Source: Vibrio rumoiensis 1S-45 (GTDB lineage: Bacteria > Pseudomonadota > Gammaproteobacteria > Enterobacterales > Vibrionaceae). From it: 35,110 nucleotides of DNA. Position 1 is the stretch's first letter. Each line of letters starts with the position of its first letter. A program made the translations under genes and the position numbers. Where the stretch lies: positions 1 through 35,110 of the forward strand of contig NZ_AJYK02000055.1 of NCBI RefSeq assembly GCF_000286955.2, given 5' to 3'. The notes below the pieces were generated by a model. That model made no database searches and was not told where the DNA came from. It saw nothing but the letters and a program-made list of their open reading frames with translations. Below are positions 6,256 to 14,541 of this stretch, one piece after another.

Positions 6256-7446
6256 CTACACGAGCTTGTAGAAAGCGGGTGAGTAACCTTGCTTCATAGC
6301 GTCAGTCATCTTTAAAAGGCGTGGTAGGGCGTATTTGAAGAACATTTCATAGCCTTCACACAATACGTTGTGGTCTTGTTCTACTTTATTGGCATTTACA
6401 AATTTACCGACACGGTTTTTCGGACAGCCACCGTTGCATAATGCTAAGAAATCGCAGGTTTTACACTTATCGCTCAGCGTATCGAATTTATCTTGCCCAA
6501 ATTTTCGTTGCTCTTGAGAGGACACCATTTGTGCCAGTTCCGTTGCGGTTTGTGTACCTTCATCGGTTTTAACTTGGCCAATTTTAAATTCATCGTAGCC
6601 AAAGTGGTCGCAGCTGAAGACGCGACCATCCGATTCCATCATTAACTGCTGGCCGCACGTTGGTGCGTGGTGACACATCTGGCTTGGGTAATCCATTAAA
6701 ATCATTAAGCAGTTTTCAAAAAATTGCACATAGGTTTTGCCAATGTCTTCACACCATGCATCGAACACATCGCAAAGAAACACTCCCCATTGGCCACCGG
6801 TTAGTGTCCAGTCATAGTCAAAGCGGCGATCCATTTCATGATCGATACACGGTTGAAACTGCATGTAGCCACTACCGTTGTCTTTTAAGAATGAGTAGAT
6901 CTCTTTTCCCATTTTGTAGCTTTTGTTGTTGATCACGGTAAGGGTGTTGAATTCGACATCAAACTTTTTTAAGTGCTCAAGGCCACGCATAGTACGTTCA
7001 AATGAAGAATGGCCTTTTTTATCTATGCGAGCAATGTCGTTAATGAGGTTAGGGCCATCAATACTGATCCCAACCATAAAATTTTCATCTTTAAAAAATT
7101 GCGCCCAACGGTCGTTAATCAAGGTGCCATTGGTTTGAATGGTATTCACAATTTGTTTTTTGGTTTGTGTGGCTTTTTGCGCCGTAACGACTTGTTCGTA
7201 AAACTCAAGTCCACGCATCATAGGTTCACCACCATGCCAGATGAAATCGACTTGTGGGCTTTTTTCTGGTTGAGAAAGGATATGATCTTTGACGACTTTT
7301 TCTGCCAATTCGACATCCATACCCGGTAAGTTCTTTTCTTCATTGCGTAAGTAATAGCAATAATGGCAATCAAGATTACATTTGGCACTTTCTGCCTTAA
7401 TGAAGATGCTATACGGAATCGTTGGGGTTGATTGAGCGGTTGTCAT
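6256..7446 (-). CDS. Anaerobic sulfatase-maturating enzyme (radical SAM, SPASM)
   Basis: This 396-residue enzyme oxidises a Ser or Cys of a sulfatase to C-alpha-formylglycine without oxygen. It has the radical-SAM motif C23-x3-C27-x2-C30 in AKCNLDCHYCYY and the SAM segment WHGGEP near 69-74. A C-terminal SPASM region carries the auxiliary cluster cysteines: CHHAPTC, a lone Cys in VFSCDHFG, then CKTCDFLALCNGGC and a final Cys in VLCEGYE. Length and layout match AslB/anSME proteins. The ribosome binding site is AGGAAG before ATG 7446. The Ser-type sulfatase, its probable substrate, is immediately upstream on the same strand, but an intrinsic terminator separates the two. The maturase therefore probably has its own promoter, with a candidate -10 (TATAAT on the minus strand) at 7515-7510. 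The gene could be called aslB by family, but other sulfatases of the cell may also be clients. Confidence 0.95.
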   Translation of the reverse strand: MTTAQSTPTIPYSIFIKAESAKCNLDCHYCYYLRNEEKNLPGMDVELAEKVVKDHILSQPEKSPQVDFIWHGGEPMMRGLEFYEQVVTAQKATQTKKQIVNTIQTNGTLINDRWAQFFKDENFMVGISIDGPNLINDIARIDKKGHSSFERTMRGLEHLKKFDVEFNTLTVINNKSYKMGKEIYSFLKDNGSGYMQFQPCIDHEMDRRFDYDWTLTGGQWGVFLCDVFDAWCEDIGKTYVQFFENCLMILMDYPSQMCHHAPTCGQQLMMESDGRVFSCDHFGYDEFKIGQVKTDEGTQTATELAQMVSSQEQRKFGQDKFDTLSDKCKTCDFLALCNGGCPKNRVGKFVNANKVEQDHNVLCEGYEMFFKYALPRLLKMTDAMKQGYSPAFYKLV

Positions 7447-7620
7447 TAATGCTTCCTATCCCATGATGTAACAATAATGGGTTGTTTTTATTATGAGTTC
7501 ATTCACGTCATTATACGCGTATTGAGCCAAATTAAGGCGAGAAATTTCAAGTTTATACCCGGCTTGTTAATCACTTCACGTCAACTTTAATTAATTTGGA
7601 TTGATAACAAAGTGAAAATA

Positions 7621-7653
7621 AAAATCCGAGTATAATCAACATACTCGGATTTT
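7621..7653 (-). terminator. Intrinsic terminator after the sulfatase gene
   Basis: A 13-bp perfect stem, AAAATCCGAGTAT (7621-7633) with ATACTCGGATTTT (7641-7653), and a 7-nt loop. On the minus strand it ends in a T-run. It sits 19 bp past the sulfatase stop and separates that gene from the maturase. Confidence 0.85.
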
Positions 7654-7672
7654 TCATTGCTAATAGAATTTC

Positions 7673-9205
7673 TTAGCCTTTAGATGACATACCAATACCG
7701 CCAGCGTCTTGTGCTGGTGGGAACGCTTTTAGCGATTTTTGATATTCCATCATTTGTTTTTGTAAAATTGGCACTACCCAAGAACGCTCTTTTACCCATA
7801 GGAACCAACCACGAGTATCCGGAGTACGCTCATAAGGATCGGCTTTTAGGTCGTAAAGCATGCCAACAGGCCATTCTTGAGGCTCTGCGAACCATTCACT
7901 CTTCGTACGAAGGTTCACTTTCCATTTACCTACACGGAACGCGTTTAAGCTCGTTTCGTTATAGTAAGGGAAGAATTGACGCTCGCTCTTGCCACCTTTA
8001 GTCAAAACATCTAATTGGTTGTAGCCATCTAGGTGAGATTTGAATTGCTCGCCATCAATGGTTGTTCCTTTTAGTAAACGTTCTTTAACTGTGGTATCAC
8101 CCGCCGCTGCCATTAGGGTTGGTACCCAGTCTTCAGAGGTCATGAACTCACCCGTGTAAGATCCAGCAGGGATGTGTCCCGGCCAGCTTATAAGCATTGG
8201 TACGCGGAACCCACCATCCCAAGTTGTGCCTTTTTGGCCTCTAAATTGAGCGGTACCCGCCATTGGCCAATGGTCTAGGTTAATACCGTTATCGGCAGTA
8301 AACATGATGATGGTGTTTTTGGTTAAGCCTTGCTTATCCAGTTGGTCGAGTAATACACCGACTTGATCATCAAGCTCTTTTAGGGCATCAAAGTATTCTG
8401 TGTGACCACTTGCACCTAAGTATTCATCTTTAACATGAATTTGTTGGTGCATACGTGAAGGGTTAAGCCACATGAAGAACGGCTTGTCTGGTGATTTTTG
8501 TTTATGTTTAGTGATCCAATCACCAGCATAAGCAAAGAATTCATCATCGATGGTTTTCATGCGCTCAGAACCTAGAACGCCTTTATCTTCGATGGTTTGT
8601 TTACCAATTTTACCCCAACGCTTATCAACCGTTGGGTCATCTTTGTCGGTTGCAAAAGTATGGATTACATGACGTGGGTAACCTACAAAGTTTGGATCTT
8701 TTGGAAACTCAGGTTGCTCTGGCATTTCCATTACGTTTAAGTGGTATAGGAAACCGAAGAACTCGTCAAAACCGTGACGAGTTAGAAGGAATTCATTACG
8801 ATCACCAATGTGAGATTTACCAACTGCGATGGTGTCATACCCTTTATCTTTTAGCATTTGCGCTAATGTTGGGGTTGAATCTTGAATACCGATGTGAGAA
8901 CCCGGTTGACCTACAGTAGTCAAACCAGTACGAATAGGGTATTGACCCGTAATAAAGGCTGAACGACCAGCGGTTGAGCTGCCTTGAGCGTAATAGTCAC
9001 TGACCATCATGCCGCTTTTTGCAATACGATCGATGTTAGGTGTTTCAATCGCACCTAGGCCACGGTGGTATGCCGATAAGTCAGCAGGGCTAACATCATC
9101 GAGCATGATGGTTAAAATATTTGGCTGCGATGGAGCAGCATGAGCACCAAATGATGCCACTGCCGCCACAGCGAGCGCTGATTTGGTAAAGGTTTTTACT
9201 TTCAT
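7673..9205 (-). CDS. Periplasmic Ser-type sulfatase (arylsulfatase family)
   Basis: This 510-residue secreted hydrolase of the alkaline-phosphatase/sulfatase superfamily should cleave sulfate esters in the periplasm. A Sec signal peptide (KTFTKSALAVAAVASFGAHA) ends near residue 23. Metal ligands D36-D37 sit in the MLDDVSP segment. The modification motif reads S77-T-A-G-R81-S-A-F-I-T-G, so Ser77 would become formylglycine. The anaerobic maturase nearby fits, since Ser-type sites cannot use the aerobic FGE. Further active-site segments are VGKSHIG (K130, H132), MHQQIH, and FTADNG with the C-terminal metal Asp-Asn. The fourth motif residue is Gly rather than the more usual Ser or Thr. The ribosome binding site is GAGGT before ATG 9205. 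It is 28 bp downstream of the DUF1254 gene, so both are probably one operon. The natural sulfated substrate cannot be told from sequence. Confidence 0.93.
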   Translation of the reverse strand: MKVKTFTKSALAVAAVASFGAHAAPSQPNILTIMLDDVSPADLSAYHRGLGAIETPNIDRIAKSGMMVSDYYAQGSSTAGRSAFITGQYPIRTGLTTVGQPGSHIGIQDSTPTLAQMLKDKGYDTIAVGKSHIGDRNEFLLTRHGFDEFFGFLYHLNVMEMPEQPEFPKDPNFVGYPRHVIHTFATDKDDPTVDKRWGKIGKQTIEDKGVLGSERMKTIDDEFFAYAGDWITKHKQKSPDKPFFMWLNPSRMHQQIHVKDEYLGASGHTEYFDALKELDDQVGVLLDQLDKQGLTKNTIIMFTADNGINLDHWPMAGTAQFRGQKGTTWDGGFRVPMLISWPGHIPAGSYTGEFMTSEDWVPTLMAAAGDTTVKERLLKGTTIDGEQFKSHLDGYNQLDVLTKGGKSERQFFPYYNETSLNAFRVGKWKVNLRTKSEWFAEPQEWPVGMLYDLKADPYERTPDTRGWFLWVKERSWVVPILQKQMMEYQKSLKAFPPAQDAGGIGMSSKG

Positions 9206-9233
9206 GTTTACCTCGGTTAAGGGGTGTTGTGAA

Positions 9234-10658
9234 TTATTGGGTAACAGGCTGAATCGCAGGTACCGTCCATTTCATATCGAGAACTTCTTTCGTCGGAATG
9301 TACATCCGCGTGATGACATAGAAACCATCTTTTGGTAATGGTACCCAATTAGATAATGTGTCATCCGTTGGTTTTTGATGAGAGAAGTGTAAATTAAAAG
9401 ATCCATCTTTCGCTTTGGTGATCGGTGTTTGATCGTTAATGTTGAAGCGTTGGATTTCATTTTTTACTAATAATTTGGTTTTAGCGTCGTAAACCGTGAC
9501 CGACCAAAACGCACCTACAGGCGGCTCTTTGTCAAAATGCATGGTGTAATCATTCTGACCTGACAATGGTTTGCCTTTAATATCGGTATAGGCAATGGGA
9601 TACATCGCTTCTTTGGCGCCTTGCCCACCTAAGTAGGGGTGAGAAACTAAAGAGCGGAATGCATTATCATCGCCAAATGAATCTAATAGGAATGAGTAAT
9701 ACCAACCATCTTTTGCTGTAGTGGCACTCGGGTTCGCAGCTTGTACATTTACGATTTTTTGACCATCAACCACGGCTTGTGCCAATAGTTTTTGCTGAGC
9801 GGGTGATAATTGACTCTTATCAAAGCCATTTTCAGTAATACCAATTTTCTTAAATTGGCCAAACAAAGCTTGTTGACGTTCTGGAAGCGGGTTGGCTTTA
9901 AGGTATTCACCGAGCTGAACGTAGAAGTTCAGAGGATCTTTAGCATCGCCCGGTGCTTTTGGTAGTGGGTTTACTTTGGTTGCTTTACCGCCTTGGTATT
10001 CGCTTAACGAGGTTAAGGTGTACTTGTCTTGAATGGCATGAACAGTCGGGTAATCTTTTTCATTGAAAACTTGAGTACGTCCCCATAACCAAACTTTGGT
10101 TGTTGGTGATTCAACGACCTCAACATCACGAGGAGCAGTACCTTTCCAACCTGGAGGTACCATCATGAAATTACGAGCTAGAGTGCCAGTGGAGCGTGTG
10201 CCGACATATTGGAACAGGTTATGCCACATGTCGAACATATCGATAACGTAGTAGCGATCAGAAATTGCTGGGACTGATAAAATAACGGGGCCATTGCTTA
10301 AATCAACAATTGCGCTGGAATACAATGTGTCTCGGTTAGCCGTTGGCATATCACTATCGACATCGGTCGGTAGGCGGCGAGCATGACCAAAATTGTTCAA
10401 TGCTGCTCGATAACTGGTATCTGATTGTTTTTGAGATAAGTCAGTATACAGGCGTGAGACATTTTCCATTCTCACTAATGTGGAGCCCCACAAGTAAGCA
10501 TTAACGCCGAGTATATAACTTTCTTGTTCTAGAGGATTTTGTACATTCATGACAGGTTGAGCATTTGCTGTTACATCTGCGGCATGAGAAATATTTACAG
10601 TAAATAACGCCGAGCTGATTAACGCAGCACAAATGGTTTTGTTCCATGTCTTTTTCAT
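9234..10658 (-). CDS. Exported DUF1254/DUF1214 protein
   Basis: This 474-residue secreted protein has an N-terminal DUF1254 region and a C-terminal DUF1214 region. The open frame extends to 10697, but ATG 10658 has AAGAGG at about 8 nt and starts a standard signal peptide (MKKTWNKTICAALISSALF…HAA), so I use it. DUF1254 motifs are visible in AYLWGSTLVRM and the 'NRDTLYSSAIVDLSNGPV' segment. DUF1214 shows in PVGAFWSVTVYDAKT and NWVPLPKDGFYVITRMY. The biochemical function of the family is not established, though members are often found in operons with sulfatases or other secreted hydrolases. It is the first gene of a two-gene operon with the sulfatase, which suggests a linked extracytoplasmic role. 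A perfect 14-bp palindrome lies about 150 bp upstream. Confidence 0.9.
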   Translation of the reverse strand: MKKTWNKTICAALISSALFTVNISHAADVTANAQPVMNVQNPLEQESYILGVNAYLWGSTLVRMENVSRLYTDLSQKQSDTSYRAALNNFGHARRLPTDVDSDMPTANRDTLYSSAIVDLSNGPVILSVPAISDRYYVIDMFDMWHNLFQYVGTRSTGTLARNFMMVPPGWKGTAPRDVEVVESPTTKVWLWGRTQVFNEKDYPTVHAIQDKYTLTSLSEYQGGKATKVNPLPKAPGDAKDPLNFYVQLGEYLKANPLPERQQALFGQFKKIGITENGFDKSQLSPAQQKLLAQAVVDGQKIVNVQAANPSATTAKDGWYYSFLLDSFGDDNAFRSLVSHPYLGGQGAKEAMYPIAYTDIKGKPLSGQNDYTMHFDKEPPVGAFWSVTVYDAKTKLLVKNEIQRFNINDQTPITKAKDGSFNLHFSHQKPTDDTLSNWVPLPKDGFYVITRMYIPTKEVLDMKWTVPAIQPVTQ

Positions 10659-10809
10659 TTTATATAACCTCTTGTTTAAAGTAATGAGTATAAACAACGT
10701 GACGCATTTGCTTCCATTTGAGAAAAGGACTTACTCATTCATTATTCATTAAAGAGTAATCTATCAATAAAAACTGTGAGCTTGGGTGAATAATTGAATA
10801 TTGAAAAGA

Positions 10810-10823
10810 TAGACTATAGTCTA
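10810..10823. promoter_or_regulatory. Perfect palindrome TAGACTATAGTCTA, candidate operator
   Basis: A 14-bp perfect palindrome with no spacer, about 150 bp upstream of the DUF1254-sulfatase operon. Its symmetry and position suit a dimeric repressor or activator. No regulator gene for it lies in this window. Confidence 0.4.
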
Positions 10824-10971
10824 GGAGTTACTTAACTTCTTGTTCTTAAAGTTAAAATATCTTTAAATAAGATCCAGATCACTTCGTTCTTTGAAGCATT
10901 GTTATCCTTGTAAATGTTGTGTGAGTAAACGTAGTTAACAGATGATATGAAGTATTCAAGGCATGAAAGTA

Positions 10972-11006
10972 AAAGCCGCCAACGATATATTTTCGAAGGC
11001 GGCTTT
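10972..11006 (-). terminator. Terminator after the YbjL-type gene
   Basis: A 9-bp stem, AAAGCCGCC (10972-10980) with GGCGGCTTT (10998-11006), and a 17-nt loop. It is followed on the minus strand by a short T-run, 42 bp past the stop of the transporter gene. Confidence 0.75.
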
Positions 11007-11047
11007 ATTGATGGAAATGAGTCACTTGGACTAATGAGGTAATTGGG

Positions 11048-12730
11048 TTAACTGAGTATGATTAATAGTGTGCCTGCAAGGGTCATGAGTATATTAGCAA
11101 TCGCATAAGTGCCGGCATACCCAAGCGCAGGAATGGTTGATTTAGCATAATCATTAACAATATCCATTGCTGGGGCACATGTACGAGCTCCAATAATGGC
11201 ACCGAAGAGTAAAGCACGGTTCATTTTTAGAACATAAGCACCGAACAAATACGCGCATACCACAGGCACAACACTGATAATGAAACTGACACCGATGATT
11301 TTGGCACCAACTTGCCCGAGGTAGTCAAACATATTACTACCAGCACTCAGACCAATACCCACCATAAACACCATTAAGCCTAAGTCTTTCACCATATTTA
11401 ACGCACCTTGAGGCACATAACCAAAAGTGGGGTGGTTTGCTCTTAAAAAGCCCAAGGTGATCCCAGCAATTAATAACCCTACCGCATTACCAAGGCCAAA
11501 AGTGACTTGGCCAAAGGTCATGGTGATTAAGCCGAATAATAAGCCAATGATAAAGAAACTACAGAAGGCTAATAAGTCGGCAATTTGGCTATGAATGGAG
11601 ATGAAACCAATGCGTTCGGCAAGCCCTAATACACGGCTCTTTTCACCACTGACTTGTAGAATGTCACCTTTTGCGAGCACGATGTTTAAATCCATTGGCA
11701 TTTCAATTTGAGCCCGAACCACGCGACTGAGGAAACAACCGTATTCAGCGATATTCAAATCCGATAACTTTTTACCCGCGATACTATCGCTTTTTACTAC
11801 AATTTCTTCTTCTGCGATTCGTAAGTCTAATAGGTTACGGTCAAATACTTCTTTACCATTTCGGAAACTAGGATCAAGGCGTGCATGGCTGTCAGGGTAA
11901 CCTACGAGCGCAATTTCATCGCCAAGTTGTAAAATCGCATCACCATCAGGGTGGGCTAAAATACCATTTCGGCGAATACGTTCAATGTAGCAACCGGTTT
12001 GACGATAAATACCGAGCTCTCTAAGGTTTTTACCATCGGCCCAATCGATCAGTTCTTGTCCGACGCGATACGCACGAATAATCGGTAAATAAACTTTTCT
12101 CTGTCCAGCGCCACCTAATCCACGCTCTTGTGCGATACGTTGTGCTGAGTCGCTTAGGTTTTCTTTTTGTAGTTTTGGAAGCAGTTTGGCAAACATGATC
12201 ATACTGGTTAAGCCAATCAGATAAGAAAGTGCATAACCAACAGATAGGTTGTCTAAAATGGTTGCTAATTGCATGTCGTCAGGGATCGTACCTAAACCCG
12301 AATTTAATGCATCTTGCGCCCCTACTAATATTGGTGTGGAGGTCATGGAACCGGCCATAATACCGGAGGTTAGACCGAAATCTAATCCCAATAAATGTCC
12401 AAGACCATAGGTTAGACCAATGGCCGTGACTAACACGACAAGGCTTAAAAAGAAGTAGTGCTTACCATCTCGAAAGAAGATGCCAAAGAAATTGGGACCA
12501 GCTTCAATTCCAACGCAATAGATAAACAGCATGAACCCGATGGTGAGTGCTTCAGCATTAAAATCAAATCCTAAATGTCCCATCAATAGCGCGGTAAGCA
12601 GCACACCAATTGAATTGCCAAGTTGGAAATTGCCAAATCGAATTTTGCCAATGGATAACCCAATGGCAAGGACAACAAATAATAATAGTATAGGGTTTTG
12701 ATTTAAGAGCGCAGCAACGTCTATATTCAC
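11048..12730 (-). CDS. ybjL: YbjL-type putative transporter (aspartate:alanine exchanger family)
   Basis: This 560-residue inner-membrane protein of the AspT/YidE-YbjL family matches E. coli YbjL (561 residues) throughout. It has an N-terminal block of about five helices, then two central RCK_C-like cytoplasmic domains (about 200-375, with [15 protein letters not shown] and [11 protein letters not shown] segments), and a C-terminal helical block ending in [17 protein letters not shown]. Each membrane half carries the family-type segments [12 protein letters not shown] and [12 protein letters not shown]. The substrate of YbjL is not established, so 'exchanger' is by family only. The start codon is GTG (12730) with GAGA upstream. 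It is monocistronic, with a terminator at 10972-11006. glutaredoxin 1 lies 300 bp upstream; ybjL and grxA are also near neighbours in E. coli. Confidence 0.92.
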   Translation of the reverse strand: MNIDVAALLNQNPILLLFVVLAIGLSIGKIRFGNFQLGNSIGVLLTALLMGHLGFDFNAEALTIGFMLFIYCVGIEAGPNFFGIFFRDGKHYFFLSLVVLVTAIGLTYGLGHLLGLDFGLTSGIMAGSMTSTPILVGAQDALNSGLGTIPDDMQLATILDNLSVGYALSYLIGLTSMIMFAKLLPKLQKENLSDSAQRIAQERGLGGAGQRKVYLPIIRAYRVGQELIDWADGKNLRELGIYRQTGCYIERIRRNGILAHPDGDAILQLGDEIALVGYPDSHARLDPSFRNGKEVFDRNLLDLRIAEEEIVVKSDSIAGKKLSDLNIAEYGCFLSRVVRAQIEMPMDLNIVLAKGDILQVSGEKSRVLGLAERIGFISIHSQIADLLAFCSFFIIGLLFGLITMTFGQVTFGLGNAVGLLIAGITLGFLRANHPTFGYVPQGALNMVKDLGLMVFMVGIGLSAGSNMFDYLGQVGAKIIGVSFIISVVPVVCAYLFGAYVLKMNRALLFGAIIGARTCAPAMDIVNDYAKSTIPALGYAGTYAIANILMTLAGTLLIILS

Positions 12731-13030
12731 GGTAATCTCAAGCGAAAGGGTATAACAAAAGAAACGGCTTTTTACACCAGTAAAGAATACTTAAAGTGTA
12801 TCGGATAAATTGGGAATGAATAAGAGAAATTATGCTTTTTTAATATTAATTTTTTATATGTTAATTTTTGGTTATCAAATTTGAATTTAGGATCCATTTA
12901 TTCAAGTAAACATTTGGAATTGGAAGTGAAAAATACAATTAAAAACAGCCCAAAGAAGGGCTGTTAGTCGTATTACCTTTTTGCGAGGATTAGATGTTAT
13001 CAACACCCTCATGCAATTTATATATGCATA
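12731..13030. other. AT-rich intergenic region between ybjL and grxA
   Basis: No gene is seen. It contains the grxA terminator (12944-12965) and very AT-rich DNA, probably the ybjL promoter region. Confidence 0.4.
12944..12965 (-). terminator. Terminator after grxA
   Basis: An 8-bp stem, AACAGCCC (12944-12951) with GGGCTGTT (12958-12965), and a 6-nt loop. It is followed by a T-run on the minus strand, 65 bp past the grxA stop. Confidence 0.8.
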
Positions 13031-13294
13031 TTAATCGTACAGACCTAAGTTTGCTTTTGAATAAGCTTCAAACTCTGTGAATCCACCGACATGGTCTTGG
13101 TCAACAAAGATTTGTGGAACCGTTTCAACAGGTTTACCAACGGTTTTTTCTAGATCTGCCTTGCTAATTCCTTCAGCGTGGATATCAACATAACGGTAGT
13201 TGAAATCATCACGTTGTTCTTTCAATTTATCGGCAAGATCTTTCGCACGAACACAAAATGGGCAACCAGGGCGACCAAAAATTACTACAAACAT
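13031..13294 (-). CDS. grxA: Glutaredoxin 1
   Basis: This 87-residue thioredoxin-fold disulfide reductase uses glutathione to reduce ribonucleotide reductase and mixed disulfides. The active site is C-P-F-C in FGRPGCPFCVRAKDLA near residues 8-15, close to the CPYC of E. coli GrxA. The cis-proline segment TVPQIFVDQDHVGGFTEFE binds glutathione. The open frame runs 11 codons further upstream, but ATG 13294 has AAGGAG at 7 nt and gives the family length, so the longer start is rejected. It has its own terminator. Regulation is not visible in the sequence. Confidence 0.95.
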   Translation of the reverse strand: MFVVIFGRPGCPFCVRAKDLADKLKEQRDDFNYRYVDIHAEGISKADLEKTVGKPVETVPQIFVDQDHVGGFTEFEAYSKANLGLYD

Positions 13295-13411
13295 CGATTT
13301 TCTCCTTACTTTCATTATGCCGCTCACTATGCCTTAAGATATCGAGGATTTAAAGTTGATATCAGCATTTATTTCAATAGGTAATATCTATCAAGAGTTC
13401 AGTGATTAAAA

Positions 13412-14266
13412 TTAAAACGGATTCACTTTGTCGTATCGGGAGTCTTTCAATACGTCTTTAACTCGTTTTAAGTTCTCTCTGAAGCCCGAGCCTCGGCGTA
13501 AGGTAAACCCAGTTGCAAGAACGTCAATTACGGTCATTTGGACAATGCGGCTCGCCATTGGCATATAAACATCGGTATCTTCTGGCACATCAAGGGTAAT
13601 AGAGAGATCGCTTGCCGCTTCCAATGGTGAATCTTTGGCGGTAATGGCGATAACCGTGGCACCATTTTCTCGTGCTACATGGGCGATTTCTACTTGGCTT
13701 TTGGTGCGGCCAGTGTGTGAAATCAGTACCACCACATCGTTTTCAGTTGAATTAATACAGCTCATACGTTGCATAACAATATCATCAAAATTCATGATTG
13801 GGATTTTGAATCGAATGAACTTATTTTGCGCATCTTTAGCGACGGCTGATGATGCACCTAAGCCAAAAAATGAAATTCGCTTCGCTTGGGTGAGTAAATC
13901 GACAGCTCGGTTTATCTGGTAAGGATCAATGCTGTTTTTCGCCACATCTAAACACGCCATAGCGGATTCGAATATTTTGTAGGTATAGGCATCTGGCCCG
14001 TCGGATTCTTCAACATTACGATTAACGTATGGCGTACCGCTAGCAAGGCTTTGCGCTAGATGTAATTTAAAATCAGGGAAACCTTTGGTGTCTAAGCGAC
14101 GGCAAAAGCGATTAACCGTTGGCTCGCTGACATTAGCAATTTTTGCGAGGGTGGCAATACTGGAATGAATCGCCGTTTGTGGCGCTTCAATAATAACTTC
14201 TGCGACTTTACGTTCTGATTTACTGAAAATATCGAGGTTTTTTTGGATCTTTTCTAATGTATTCAT
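13412..14266 (-). CDS. hexR: HexR-type RpiR-family transcription regulator
   Basis: This 284-residue regulator has an N-terminal RpiR helix-turn-helix (KSERKVAEVIIEAP … ANVSEPTVNRFCRRL, about 15-65) and a C-terminal SIS phosphosugar-binding domain (about 125-255, with GLGASSAVAKDAQNKF and SHTGRTK). Similarity to E. coli HexR is continuous, including the C-terminal VIDVLATGFTLRRG and NLKRVK segments. HexR represses or activates central carbon genes (zwf, edd-eda, gap and others) and releases DNA on binding 2-keto-3-deoxy-6-phosphogluconate. The open frame begins at a TTG 16 codons upstream, but ATG 14266 starts the conserved part (MNTLEKIQ) and gives nearly the E. coli length. In many Vibrio genomes hexR sits beside zwf; here it is alone. 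A HexR-like half-palindrome lies upstream at 14394-14408. Confidence 0.9.
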   Translation of the reverse strand: MNTLEKIQKNLDIFSKSERKVAEVIIEAPQTAIHSSIATLAKIANVSEPTVNRFCRRLDTKGFPDFKLHLAQSLASGTPYVNRNVEESDGPDAYTYKIFESAMACLDVAKNSIDPYQINRAVDLLTQAKRISFFGLGASSAVAKDAQNKFIRFKIPIMNFDDIVMQRMSCINSTENDVVVLISHTGRTKSQVEIAHVARENGATVIAITAKDSPLEAASDLSITLDVPEDTDVYMPMASRIVQMTVIDVLATGFTLRRGSGFRENLKRVKDVLKDSRYDKVNPF

Positions 14267-14393
14267 ACTGCTCTCGGAAATGCTCACATTTAAGTCAAAG
14301 AATGAAGTTGCCAACGTAATCGTTAAAGTATAACCATGGATATGCTTGAAAGACGTATACAGTTATTTTTTTATTCTGAGAATATGACAAAGC

Positions 14394-14408
14394 TCAAAAT
14401 TAATTACA
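14394..14408. promoter_or_regulatory. Weak candidate HexR operator
   Basis: TCAAAATTAATTACA fits the published 15-bp HexR pattern TGTARTWWWATTACA at 12 positions, with the right half perfect. It lies 128 bp upstream of the hexR start, where autoregulation would be expected. In AT-rich DNA such a match can arise by chance. Confidence 0.25.
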
Positions 14409-14541
14409 GTTTTGGAAGTGTTTTGAAGTAAATAAGCGATAAAAAGCCCCATAACGATGAGTGCCATGTAGCTTTTAGAAATAAAATTTCAATTCAATGT
14501 TAATTCAGTACAAAAAAGAGCCTATATCAAGCTGATGTGAT

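Larger units (their letters stand above)
10659..11047. other. Intergenic region holding operon promoter DNA and a transporter terminator
   Basis: No gene is seen. From right to left it contains the terminator of the YbjL-type gene, a stretch without clear signals, the 14-bp palindrome at 10810-10823, and AT-rich DNA with direct repeats (ATGAATAATGAATGAGTAA on the minus strand) leading into the DUF1254 gene. Confidence 0.5.
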
